NCBI GenBank assembly: GCA_030595485.1
Contig: JAUVDE010000004.1
Span: 1-27,525, forward strand
Source: Draconibacterium sp.
GTDB lineage: Bacteria > Bacteroidota > Bacteroidia > Bacteroidales > Prolixibacteraceae
Direction: 5' to 3'
DNA length: 27,525 nt
In this document: in pieces, positions 15,076 to 23,686 of the stretch
How positions within the stretch are numbered: position 1 is the first letter of the stretch
How the letters are laid out: every line of letters begins with the position of its first letter
Translations under genes and position numbers: made by a program
The notes under the pieces: model-generated
Told to the model about the DNA's origin: nothing
Database searches by the model: none
Seen by the model: only the letters and a program-made list of their open reading frames with translations

Positions 15076-16505
15076 CTCCAATCATCTTGTTCCCGATGAT
15101 TAAGAACAATATTTACAGGAAAATTGTTTTGCAAAAAGTCACTAATTTTTTCAGCAGAATAAACCGAACGATGTTGACCGCCGGTACATCCAAAGTTTAT
15201 GCTTAAATGTGTAAAACCACGTTCTAAATATACTTTTACCGACTGTTCTACAATTGTTCTTACTGAATCGAGAAACATTCGGATTTCTGATTTTTGCTCC
15301 AAAAACTCCTGAACCGATAAATCTTTACCACTCAACTTTTTATACTCTTCGTAACGTCCCGGATTATTGATAGCACGACAATCGAAAACATGTCCGCCGC
15401 CATTTCCCGAAGGGTCTTCAGGAATACCTTTTTTATATGAAAAGCTATTTATTTGAATCGTTAAATTCGACTTTTCTTGTCCAATTTCTTTTAATACTGT
15501 GGAATGTTCCAGCTGTTTTAGAACATTTACTAACTCCGGCATTTTAACCGGCAAGTTTAAATCTTCCAAAAGCACTTTTAAGTTCTTTAAGGCATATGGA
15601 ATACTTTTCAAAAAATGCTCCTTTTTCTCGTAAAAACCACGGAAACCGTATGCCCCCATCGCTTGCATAATTCGAATAAGTACAAATCCTTTAAAATAAG
15701 CATCAAACCTCTCCTCGTCAACCTTCATCAACTTTTTTAATTCGCTGATGTAAAAATCATACAATTGTTTCCGTACACTTTCTGGAATATCGGCTTTCCC
15801 ATCGTAAAGTAACGAAGCCAAATCGTATTGCAGTGCGCCTTGACGGCCTCCCTGGTAATCGATAAAATAAACGTCGTCGTCCTTTAACATGACATTGCGC
15901 GACTGAAAATCGCGGTACAGAAAATAGTTAGAACTGGCACTTAACAAGTAATTACTAAACAACTGAAAATCGTCCTCCAAAGCTTGCTCATCGAAATGGA
16001 TTTTTGCCAACTTCAAAAAATAGTATTTGAAATAATTTAAATCCCACATCATCGATTGTTTATCGAATGCTTCGCGCGGATAACACACCGAATAATCAAC
16101 TTCCCTTCCTGCAATTATCTGAATTGTAGGAAGCGCCTTTAACACCTTTTTATACTTATCGATTATATTTTCAGAAAAACCTTCATTTTCGCGGGTTTTG
16201 CTTAAAAACTGAAAAAGTGTGGTATTGCCTAAATCTTCTTGCAAATACTTTTTCAAATCGGAACTCACAGCAAAAATCTCGGGCACCTTCACTCCTTTAT
16301 GAAAAAAGTGATTGGTAAACGAAAGAAAAGCAGTATTCTCTTTTACATCGTTATTTAAAGCGCCAATTACACTCCTTTTTTCATTACTTAAACGACAATA
16401 CTGACGATAAGATCCCGAGGCTGGAAGCAATTCAAAGGCTTCAACTTTTTCGCTAAAGTGTGTTTCAAAAAGTTGAATTATTTCGTTTTTTTCTGAAGTA
16501 TTCAA
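15072..16505 (-). CDS. Fusion of APH/AmgK-like sugar kinase with RapZ C-terminal domain
   Basis: Residues 1 to about 340 form an aminoglycoside-phosphotransferase-like kinase. Motifs are ASGSYRQYCRL (P-loop-like), YLQEDLGNTTLF (hinge), FLYRDFQSRNVM (catalytic Asp199, Asn204) and YFIDYQGG (metal Asp216), followed by RQGALQYDLASLLYD. This resembles AmgK, the anomeric N-acetylmuramate/N-acetylglucosamine kinase of cell-wall recycling. Residues from about 350 to 477 match the C-terminal domain of RapZ, with GGHVFDCRAINNPGR and FGCTGGQHRSVYSAE. In E. coli that domain binds glucosamine-6-phosphate and an sRNA; the RapZ Walker-A ATPase half is missing here. The fusion suggests a kinase tuned by amino-sugar level (inference). 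It is coupled to a Cys-rich mini-protein gene and divergent from a SanA/ElyC/YdcF-like envelope gene. Confidence 0.85.
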   Translation of the reverse strand: MNTSEKNEIIQLFETHFSEKVEAFELLPASGSYRQYCRLSNEKRSVIGALNNDVKENTAFLSFTNHFFHKGVKVPEIFAVSSDLKKYLQEDLGNTTLFQFLSKTRENEGFSENIIDKYKKVLKALPTIQIIAGREVDYSVCYPREAFDKQSMMWDLNYFKYYFLKLAKIHFDEQALEDDFQLFSNYLLSASSNYFLYRDFQSRNVMLKDDDVYFIDYQGGRQGALQYDLASLLYDGKADIPESVRKQLYDFYISELKKLMKVDEERFDAYFKGFVLIRIMQAMGAYGFRGFYEKKEHFLKSIPYALKNLKVLLEDLNLPVKMPELVNVLKQLEHSTVLKEIGQEKSNLTIQINSFSYKKGIPEDPSGNGGGHVFDCRAINNPGRYEEYKKLSGKDLSVQEFLEQKSEIRMFLDSVRTIVEQSVKVYLERGFTHLSINFGCTGGQHRSVYSAEKISDFLQNNFPVNIVLNHREQDDWR

Positions 16506-16556
16506 AGGACTAAAATTTAATTATTAACTGTACATTTATGCACACAAAATGTAACT

Positions 16557-17279
16557 ATGACTAAAACCAAAATCAAAAGTATTTATTTTTTGAGATTACT
16601 TCGTAATTTATTGGTGCTGATTGGTATTTTCTTTTCAACATGCTTAATTCTGTCTATGACCGAACTTCCTTTTTGGGGCTATCATTGGTTGGGTACCAGC
16701 AAGTCGGAACTAAAGTGGCAACCTGAGACAATCGTGCTTTTGGGTGGTGGCGGAATGCCTAGCCAAAGTAACTTAATGCGTAGTTGGTATGTTGAAAAAG
16801 CGGCAAAATCGTTTCCCGAGGCCAATATTATTATTGCCATGCCCGGCGAAATTTCGGATAGTTTGAGCACACCGCACTTAATGAAAAAAGAATTGATGAT
16901 TCGTGGAATTGATGTTGCTAAAATTAGTTTTGAAGCAAAGGCCACCAATACTCGGGCACAAGCTTTAAATTGTCAGGGACATGTAAAAATGCAAACGCCT
17001 ATATTATTGGTGACTTCGCCCGAACACATGCGACGCTCGGTACTTTCGTTTAAAAAGGCAGGTTTCGAAAAAGTAAATGCCCTACCCGCTTTTGAAAATG
17101 CTGCCGAAGCCGATTTTTCATTTACTGATGATGAGTTAGGTGGCAACACAGTTTTAGTTCCTGATGTTGGTAAAAGTATAAATATGCGTTATCAGCTTTG
17201 GAATCACTTAAAATATGAGATTTTGATTGCCCGCGAATTCGTTGCAACTACCTACTATAAATTGCGTGGCTGGATTTAG
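16557..17279 (+). CDS. SanA/ElyC/YdcF-family (DUF218) membrane-anchored protein
   Basis: The 240-residue protein has one N-terminal transmembrane helix (about residues 15-34, NLLVLIGIFFSTCLILSM). A DUF218 domain follows, presumably periplasmic. Family landmarks are ETIVLLGGGGMPS, IIIAMPGEISDS, MKKELMIRGIDVAKISFEAK, ATNTRAQALNC and ILLVTSPEHMRRSVLSFKKAGF. Members such as ElyC and SanA affect envelope integrity, lipid-carrier use or vancomycin resistance in enterobacteria; the biochemical reaction is not settled. Only 51 nt separate it from the divergent kinase/RapZ-C gene, so the two may share a regulatory region and both fit a cell-wall theme. A weak TACATTTA box lies at 16531-16538. Confidence 0.88.
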   Translation: MTKTKIKSIYFLRLLRNLLVLIGIFFSTCLILSMTELPFWGYHWLGTSKSELKWQPETIVLLGGGGMPSQSNLMRSWYVEKAAKSFPEANIIIAMPGEISDSLSTPHLMKKELMIRGIDVAKISFEAKATNTRAQALNCQGHVKMQTPILLVTSPEHMRRSVLSFKKAGFEKVNALPAFENAAEADFSFTDDELGGNTVLVPDVGKSINMRYQLWNHLKYEILIAREFVATTYYKLRGWI

Positions 17280-17410
17280 AAATGAACGCGGATTTTGCGG
17301 ATATGCACTGCTATTTAAAAATGAACCGTTCTTTATATTCTAAACAGACGAGAAACGATTCTTTCCGAGTGTCTTCTCTTAATTATTTGAACATACTAGA
17401 ACAATGACAA

Positions 17411-17436
17411 AGATACTGAAACGAGTTCAGCATGAC
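17411..17436 (-). repeat. 26-nt GTC/TCT-type hairpin repeat, copy 5
   Basis: Read on the minus strand it begins GTCATGCTGAA and ends TTCAGTATCT. The arms ATGCTGAA/TTCAGTAT pair with one G-U wobble relative to copy 3. It lies in the gap downstream of the SanA-like gene. Confidence 0.75.
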
Positions 17437-17469
17437 GACAAAACACATAATATTAAAGTAATTTGGATC

Positions 17470-17495
17470 GTCTCCCTTAACTCGTTTCAGGGTCT
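17470..17495 (+). repeat. 26-nt GTC/TCT-type hairpin repeat, copy 6
   Basis: The unit begins GTCTCCCTTAA and ends TTCAGGGTCT. The stem is CCCT/AGGG with inner AA/TT and one T-C mismatch. The outer pairs differ from copies 2 and 3 in both partners. It sits 33 nt from copy 5, in the opposite orientation. Confidence 0.65.
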
Positions 17496-17533
17496 AAGTA
17501 GAAATATCTAATTGTCACACTGAGACTAGAAAC

Positions 17534-18412
17534 TCAACTATCACACAAAGTCTTGTAATATTTCTTCACCCAACTTTCGCCTCGTAACAAATGGTATTCT
17601 TCCAAAAAACGTTCGGTTTGAATTAATGTTTTCTTGAAATATTTTGGCTTTTTAGAGTAGTTGAAAAATCCGTGTTTTTGTTTTTTATAGCCTTTCAATT
17701 TGCACCTATTACCTTCTTGTTTCATTAAACTGGTAAAACGCAATACATTCTCATAGGGAACTGTAGTATCCCCTTTTCCATGCATAATTAAAGTAGGAAC
17801 GACATCTGCCGTAATATGATGAACTGGTGAGATTTCAAACTCGCGTCCCACCACTTTTTCGCTGCCATAACCTCTTTTACCCGTATCAACAACAGGGTTA
17901 AAAAGTACCATTAAAAAAGGTTTGGCTGAAACTGACATATCATCACTATCCTCGTTTATCTCATCTATTATTCCCATACAAGCTGCCAAATTTCCACCTG
18001 CCGAACCACCTGCTGCTACAATTTTATCAGCGTCAACTCCTAACTCACGATTATGTGAACGAATGTATCGCATGGCCGAATGCGCATCTTTTACACACTC
18101 AAAAGGACTGGTTCCCTGTCGGCTTTTCACGCGATAATCAGGGCAAAAAACAATTATTCCACGCGAGGCCAGATATTCGGCCTGCATTTTAAATTGACCG
18201 GGTGTACCGCCGGTCCATCCCCCACCAAAAAAGAAAACAATTGCAGGTAAATTCATTGGCCTCGACAAAACAGGTTTGTACATTGTCATTTCCAGTGCCG
18301 AACCATCAATTTCTTTATAAACGAAGTTACTGGTTGTAAACTTATTCTGTTGTCCCAAAAGCTGTACGCCTGAAAAAATCAGAAATAACAGGATTAAAAT
18401 ATGTCTTCTCAT
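17534..18412 (-). CDS. Exported alpha/beta hydrolase (carboxylesterase, HSL-like)
   Basis: The 292-residue protein starts with a signal peptide (HILILLFLIFSGVQLLGQ). The alpha/beta-hydrolase core shows FFFGGGWTGG, an oxyanion motif like HGGGW but with Phe-Gly in front. It also has GGSAGG (Ser137, nucleophile elbow), HGKGDTTVP (Asp215) and KQKHGFFN (His247), giving a complete Ser-Asp-His triad. It likely removes acyl groups from sugars or other small esters in the periplasm; the substrate is not visible. It starts directly after the stop of the M28 peptidase gene with no spacer, so both are on one mRNA. Downstream lie hairpin repeats rather than an obvious T-run terminator. Confidence 0.9.
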   Translation of the reverse strand: MRRHILILLFLIFSGVQLLGQQNKFTTSNFVYKEIDGSALEMTMYKPVLSRPMNLPAIVFFFGGGWTGGTPGQFKMQAEYLASRGIIVFCPDYRVKSRQGTSPFECVKDAHSAMRYIRSHNRELGVDADKIVAAGGSAGGNLAACMGIIDEINEDSDDMSVSAKPFLMVLFNPVVDTGKRGYGSEKVVGREFEISPVHHITADVVPTLIMHGKGDTTVPYENVLRFTSLMKQEGNRCKLKGYKKQKHGFFNYSKKPKYFKKTLIQTERFLEEYHLLRGESWVKKYYKTLCDS

Positions 18413-20179
18413 TTATAGCTGAATAATAAGTACTGTAGGTTTCTCTTCACGAAGGACATCAACCGTGATGGTTTGACCCGCTTCAAGCGTTTTTAAGCGG
18501 CTCATGTATTCGTAAATATTCCCCACTTTTTTGCCTTCGATGGCAGTAATGATATCGCCTTTAATCATTCCACCTTTTTCGGCAGGTTTTCCTTTTGTAA
18601 CACCATCAATACGCATTCCACGCTTTTCTAACCCGGCAAAATCGGGCATCACTCCCAAGGTTACTTTAAAACGTCCGCCACGGCTACGCTGAAATTTAGC
18701 ACCTGCTTCCTGAAAAGTCAATTTCTCATCGCGGTTTGCAACTTCACTTACCAAAGCATACGAATAATCCATTACTTTCTTGGCACCTTCAAAATTTATA
18801 AATTCCACATCGTCTTGTGGTGTATGATAATCGGAATGTGCACCGGTAGAAATAAAAAATACCGGAATGTTTTGCAAGTAAAATGATGCGTGATCTGATG
18901 GTCCAACTCCCTCACCTGACATTGCCAACTCGAATCCTTGATTTAAATCGTTTAAAATCTGCTCAGTTTCTTTTGAAGTTTTTGTTCCACCAATACTCAA
19001 TACATTTGCCTCTTCATCCAGACGACCAACCATATCGAAATTAAACATGCCGACCATATCCTCACTTGCGACTGGTGGTTTTGCTGTAAAAGCCTTCGAA
19101 CCAACCAAACCCATTTCTTCGGCTCCAAAAGCCACAAAAATTATGCTTCGTTTGTTTGTTTTTTCAGCTGCTATTTTCTCGGCTAGTTGTATTACTGCCG
19201 ACACACCCGAAGCATTGTCGTCGGCTCCATTATGAACTGCAATAGTATCAACTGCACGCGAGCCTGAACCAGGGCCGCCCATTCCGAGATGATCGTAATG
19301 TGCTCCCAACACAACATATTCGTTTTTCAAAGTATCATCAGTTCCAGGAATCATGGCAACCACATTTTGAGTGGTCGTTTCTTTTAGCTGAACATTCACC
19401 AAAACTTCAACTTTTGCATTTGTTGCTAAATTTATTCCACTGGCCTTTTCTAACATTTTTGATTCAAGAGATTCAATGGTTTCTCCGGAAGCAGTTAAAA
19501 TTTCGTTGGCAACAGCGCGTGAAACCTGTAGAACAGGAATGGAAAATCGGCTACTGTTTTTATCAAAGAATAAAGAAGAAAGCTCATCTTTTTCGCTAAA
19601 CTTTGGTCCTGCAACTAAAATTAAGCCAGCTGCATTTTTATCCGACGCAGTTAATCCTTTGGCACGTTCTGAGGAAAACTCCAAAAACGGACTGTTCTGA
19701 TTATCTAAATCCGGATCGCCCTGCAAAGCTAAAATCCATTTATCTGAAACATCAACTCCAGAAAAGTCATTCCATTTTAAAGTGTCTTGATTAACCTCTA
19801 AACCGTAACCGGCAAAAACCACATCAGCATTTACTTTTGTATTCGCAGAAAAAGCATAAGGCAAAAAATCAGTTTCAGGTGTGAAAGATTTCTCGCCAAC
19901 GGTTAAGGTATTCCCATTACCAAGTTCGGCTGAAGCAACCAAATTAAAATACTGAAAACCATCTTCGAATAACAGTTCCAGACCAGCTGCTTCAAATTTA
20001 GAGCGAATAAACTCAGCCGACAACATGTCGCCAATATCACCAGGCTTTCTTCCTCTTAATGAGTCAGATGCCAGGTATTCCATATTTTCTTTTATGTCGT
20101 CAACAGTAATTTCAGGATTGAACTTTGGACCGCAAGAAGCAAGAATTGCTAAAAGGATAACAACAACAGTAATCTTCAT
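18413..20179 (-). CDS. M28-family zinc aminopeptidase lipoprotein with PA and PDZ domains
   Basis: The 588-residue precursor has a lipobox (LAILASC, Cys16). The N-terminal helical region (LASDSLRGRKPG) is typical of M28 enzymes. A PA-like insert spans about residues 115-260, and the peptidase core runs from about 270 to 490. Zinc and catalytic residues are all present: His294 (GAHYDHLG), Asp320 (NGADDNASG), Glu354/Glu355 (GAEEMGL), Asp382 (FNFDMVGRL) and His452 (SDYHTPQDD). A PDZ domain closes the protein (about 500-588: GMRIDGVTKGKPAEKGG, GDIITAIEGKKV). It should trim peptides at the cell surface or in the periplasm. It is first in a two-gene unit with the exported esterase. Confidence 0.95.
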   Translation of the reverse strand: MKITVVVILLAILASCGPKFNPEITVDDIKENMEYLASDSLRGRKPGDIGDMLSAEFIRSKFEAAGLELLFEDGFQYFNLVASAELGNGNTLTVGEKSFTPETDFLPYAFSANTKVNADVVFAGYGLEVNQDTLKWNDFSGVDVSDKWILALQGDPDLDNQNSPFLEFSSERAKGLTASDKNAAGLILVAGPKFSEKDELSSLFFDKNSSRFSIPVLQVSRAVANEILTASGETIESLESKMLEKASGINLATNAKVEVLVNVQLKETTTQNVVAMIPGTDDTLKNEYVVLGAHYDHLGMGGPGSGSRAVDTIAVHNGADDNASGVSAVIQLAEKIAAEKTNKRSIIFVAFGAEEMGLVGSKAFTAKPPVASEDMVGMFNFDMVGRLDEEANVLSIGGTKTSKETEQILNDLNQGFELAMSGEGVGPSDHASFYLQNIPVFFISTGAHSDYHTPQDDVEFINFEGAKKVMDYSYALVSEVANRDEKLTFQEAGAKFQRSRGGRFKVTLGVMPDFAGLEKRGMRIDGVTKGKPAEKGGMIKGDIITAIEGKKVGNIYEYMSRLKTLEAGQTITVDVLREEKPTVLIIQL

Positions 20180-20518
20180 ATTAAAATATTTAATTTATCA
20201 GATGACAACAATATTGAGTTGTAATGATTTTATTTATTGAATATATTTTGTGCCTTTATATTAATTATTTGCACAAATTTACTTTGTAATTATACACATT
20301 AATCGCCATAAAAAAAAGAGATGTGTATAAACTTAATAAACACAGCTTTTCGGAAATTTTCACACTTTCTTTTTGCCCGTAACTTTATTGAAATAGTAAA
20401 CCGTAACTGCGGCTAAGCTTGAATATTTCGCCTTGTTACAAACAAAAATAAAATTATCAAAATTTCCGAAAAGCTAAATCCATTAATTATATTTACGGCT
20501 TCGTAAAAATTAGATGAT
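20180..20518. other. Divergent intergenic region holding a long inverted repeat
   Basis: These 339 nt separate the M28/esterase unit from the VWA/lipoprotein unit. The main feature is the 17-bp inverted repeat at 20344-20475. CCGTAACT occurs twice inside it (about 20378 and 20401). TAAATTTG on the minus strand (20281-20274) may be a -7 box for the M28 gene, without a clear -33 partner. No RNA gene was recognised. Confidence 0.5.
20344..20475. repeat. Perfect 17-bp inverted repeat enclosing 98 nt
   Basis: AGCTTTTCGGAAATTTT (20344-20360) recurs exactly as its reverse complement AAAATTTCCGAAAAGCT (20459-20475). The 98-nt interior codes for nothing obvious. No target-site duplication is visible at the outer ends. 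It could be a MITE-like element of 132 bp, paired operators, or a structured untranslated region. Confidence 0.85.
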
Positions 20519-22606
20519 TTGATTTCATTTGGAACAAAATATTGGTTTATCCTCCTTATCGCAATTCTTGTGGCTACAATTGGAGTGGTTATTTTATTGT
20601 ACTTCAATAATAAAACAAACAAAGCGCTTTCGAAAACACAGGTTCGTATTTTAATGAGTCTTCGGTTTTTATCGTTCTTTCTGGTTGCATTTTTGCTGCT
20701 CTCTCCTTTTCTAAGGAATCTGAAAAAGATTGTTCAAAACCCAATTATTGTGGCTGCTTGGGATAATTCAGCTTCAATGATTTCGGTTGGCGATTCCTTA
20801 GCGATAAAAGCAGAGTTCACATCGGTAAAAACAGAAATTACGCAACAATTGGGGACTGATTTCGAATTGCAAGAATACACCTTTGGCGAAACTTCAAACA
20901 CCTACATTAACTTAAATTTTGCTGAGAAAAAATCGAACTACAGCGAATTGCTTTCAGCGGTCAATAACAACCATTTTAATCAAAACATTGGCGCTTTAAT
21001 TATTGCTGGCGATGGCATTTACAATCAAGGTAAAAATCCGGTTAACCTTTTAAACGAAGTAAGTTTCCCTATTTATACCATTGGTTTTGGTGACACCAGT
21101 ATTGTTTCCGATTCACGCATCCAGAATATTCGCGTAAACCGTACAGCTTTTTCGGGTAATAAATTCCCTGTGGAAGTTGATGTGCAGTTTTCGAGAGTTA
21201 GAGGAAAACCACTAAAACTTTCGATTATTCAGAATGGAGCAGAATTGGAAAGTGTTGTGATTACTCCACCAAACGATAATTATTTTTATTCGAAAGAGTT
21301 TATTCTGGAAGCTGGCGAAGCAGGTTTGAAACATTTTTCGGCGCGAGTTGAAGCCGTGGAAAATGAACGTAACACTAAAAATAACACTTCGGGTTTTGTC
21401 ATTAATGTTCTGGAGAATAAACAAAAAATACTGATTCTTTCCGATGGTTCGCACCCCGATATTGGTGCAATAAAAAACACGTTGGAAGAACAAAAGACAT
21501 ACGATGTTTCGGTATTTACCGAAGAACCGTATCCTGCTAATCTTAGCAAATTCAACTTGCTTGTTTTAAACCAACTGCCTACTTCAGGCAAATCGGCAGC
21601 TAAAATTATTGAGACTGCAAAAATAAGTCGCTTACCCATTTTGTTTATCACTGGAAATAGAACTTTTCTTCCACAATTAAATACCTTTAATCAAGGAGCT
21701 AAAATAGTGCCGCTTGCCGGAAGCGGCGAAGAAGCACAACCCTCGTACAATTCTACTTACGCAACGTTTAATCTTTCCGAAGATTTTATAGAGATATTGC
21801 CACAGTTTCCTCCGCTACAAGTTGCTTTTGCCGACTATGAAATGGAAGCCGATTTCACGCCTCTTTTCTACCAAAAGTTAAAAGGAATTGAAACAGGCAA
21901 ACCTTTAATGGCAACCGGAAAACTTAATGGACGCAAAATCGGTTATATTTTTGGTGAAGGAATTTGGCGTTGGCGTTTGTTCGATTATTATCAGAATCAA
22001 AGTCACGCACGTTTTAATGAGTTGATAAATCAGTTAATTCAATATTTGGCATTACGTGAAAACGAGGATAATTTTATTGTTGAGTTTAAACCTGTTTATA
22101 CCGAAACTGACGACGTAATTTTAAATGCAGAAGTATACAACGATGCCTTTGAACGTATTGCATCGGAAGAAGTAAACATTGAAATGAAGAATTCAAACGA
22201 TGAAGATTTCAACTTTACTTTTGATGTACAAGGCCAGAATTATTACCTCAATGCAGGGCATCTTCCAATGGGTGATTATAGTTTTTCGGCCGAAGTAACA
22301 ATTGGCAACGAGAGTTTCAACGAAACCGGAAGTTTTACCGTTGTTCCTGTAAATATTGAAAATATTGTAACACGGGCCAACCACACTATGCTTTATCAAT
22401 TGGCCAAACAAAGTGGTGGAAAATTTTACCTTCCAAACCAAGCAGAGGATTTAATTGCAGAACTAAAATCGACCAATAAATTAAAGGCAAGTAGCTATTA
22501 TCAGGAAATGATTAACGAACTGTTAAACCTACGTTGGTTGTTTTTTGTTGTATTGCTGCTGTTGAGTGTGGAATGGTTTTTGAGAAAATACTGGGGAATT
22601 TATTAA
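20519..22606 (+). CDS. Membrane-anchored VWA-domain protein (BatA-like architecture)
   Basis: The 695-residue protein has two N-terminal transmembrane helices (about 8-28 and 47-64) and one at the C-terminus (about 672-690). A von Willebrand A-like domain follows the second helix. Its MIDAS-like start is AAWDNSASMISVGDS (Asp82, Ser84, Ser86), then LIIAGDGIYNQG and PIYTIGFGDTS. A middle segment starting QKILILSDGSHPD resembles class I amidotransferase-like folds, and a beta-rich region precedes the last helix. The only in-frame start keeping the first helix is a TTG; an ATG 5 nt upstream is out of frame. Such proteins are common in Bacteroidota as envelope adaptors; the partner is unknown. It lies 27 nt before the DUF6340-like triplet. 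Confidence 0.85.
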   Translation: MISFGTKYWFILLIAILVATIGVVILLYFNNKTNKALSKTQVRILMSLRFLSFFLVAFLLLSPFLRNLKKIVQNPIIVAAWDNSASMISVGDSLAIKAEFTSVKTEITQQLGTDFELQEYTFGETSNTYINLNFAEKKSNYSELLSAVNNNHFNQNIGALIIAGDGIYNQGKNPVNLLNEVSFPIYTIGFGDTSIVSDSRIQNIRVNRTAFSGNKFPVEVDVQFSRVRGKPLKLSIIQNGAELESVVITPPNDNYFYSKEFILEAGEAGLKHFSARVEAVENERNTKNNTSGFVINVLENKQKILILSDGSHPDIGAIKNTLEEQKTYDVSVFTEEPYPANLSKFNLLVLNQLPTSGKSAAKIIETAKISRLPILFITGNRTFLPQLNTFNQGAKIVPLAGSGEEAQPSYNSTYATFNLSEDFIEILPQFPPLQVAFADYEMEADFTPLFYQKLKGIETGKPLMATGKLNGRKIGYIFGEGIWRWRLFDYYQNQSHARFNELINQLIQYLALRENEDNFIVEFKPVYTETDDVILNAEVYNDAFERIASEEVNIEMKNSNDEDFNFTFDVQGQNYYLNAGHLPMGDYSFSAEVTIGNESFNETGSFTVVPVNIENIVTRANHTMLYQLAKQSGGKFYLPNQAEDLIAELKSTNKLKASSYYQEMINELLNLRWLFFVVLLLLSVEWFLRKYWGIY

Positions 22607-22633
22607 GTTAGTGTTTAAGTATCGACGTGAGCT

Positions 22634-23686
22634 ATGAGACAATTGTTTTATCGTAATTATTTCTTCATCGTAATATTACTGTTTGTTGCAGTCTCATGCA
22701 CAACAACCAAAACAGTTACCATTGAAATACCAGAGAGAGCACAGAAAGAGCTTCCGCCGCGTATTCAAAGCCTTGTTTTAGTTAATCGTACGGTTGATGA
22801 AAACTATACCGATTTGCACACCGATACCATCCAAAACCATTTCTACAAATCTCACTTTACCATCGATACTGTTTTGTACGATTTAGTAGCGGTTGATACT
22901 TGTTTAAAAGCAACAGGCGATTTGCTCTTTGAATCGGGAAGATACGATGTGGTAATTCCGGAGAACCGTTTTCTTACGTTTGAGAAGAATTCATTCTTTT
23001 CGAAAGAAATGCCTTGGAATGAGGTAAGTGAATTGTGTGCAACCTATAATACCGATGCGGTTTTATCTATCGATATGTTTAATACTCAAGTTATAACTCA
23101 ATTCGAAAAAGATACTCATTTCGACATATCTGATGATGCCTTCTATACAGCAGTAACAGCCAATATGGTTGTGGTTTACGATGCACTATTTCGAGTGTAC
23201 GACCCCGTTGAAGAAAAAATAATAATTCGCGAATTTTTAAAAGACACGCTGCTGTGGGAAGATTATGCACGAAATACTACCGCTTTGTTTAAAGACTTTA
23301 CTCCTGTAAAACAAGCCCTTAGTGAAGCTGGAATTGCAGTTGCTTTGGATTTTTCGGAAAAAATAAGCACTGTTTGGCGACGCGCAAAAAGACCCATTTA
23401 CATTACTGGGGATAACAATTTAAAATTAGCTGGCACGCTTATTGACTCCGGTGAATGGGAACAAGCTATTGCGCTTTGGAAGGAAACGGCTGAGAACTCA
23501 AAATCAAAGTCGACAAAAAGTAAAGCTCAGTTAAATGTAGCCATGGCCTACGAAATACGAGGTGACATTGATAGTGCCATCTCGTGGGGATTAAAATCAT
23601 ACAACACCATGTATCGCCAGATTACTTACCAATATCTGGAATTATTAGACCGAAGAAAAAAAGAACTTGAAAAACAAATTAAATGA
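22634..23686 (+). CDS. DUF6340-like TPR lipoprotein, paralogue 1
   Basis: The 350-residue precursor has a lipobox (FVAVSC, Cys22). The N-terminal domain starts with an IEIPERAQKELPPRIQSLVLVNRT segment, typical of DUF6340-like proteins of Bacteroidota. It continues with a LCATYNTDAVLSIDMF strand and a DALFRVYDPVEEKIIIREFLKDTLLW segment. The C-terminal 90 residues hold TPR-like units (GTLIDSGEWEQAIALWKETAEN, AMAYEIRGDIDSAISWGLKSY). The stop overlaps the next start in ATGA, indicating translational coupling. The function of the family is unknown; lipid-anchored TPR proteins usually scaffold envelope complexes. Confidence 0.88.
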   Translation: MRQLFYRNYFFIVILLFVAVSCTTTKTVTIEIPERAQKELPPRIQSLVLVNRTVDENYTDLHTDTIQNHFYKSHFTIDTVLYDLVAVDTCLKATGDLLFESGRYDVVIPENRFLTFEKNSFFSKEMPWNEVSELCATYNTDAVLSIDMFNTQVITQFEKDTHFDISDDAFYTAVTANMVVVYDALFRVYDPVEEKIIIREFLKDTLLWEDYARNTTALFKDFTPVKQALSEAGIAVALDFSEKISTVWRRAKRPIYITGDNNLKLAGTLIDSGEWEQAIALWKETAENSKSKSTKSKAQLNVAMAYEIRGDIDSAISWGLKSYNTMYRQITYQYLELLDRRKKELEKQIK

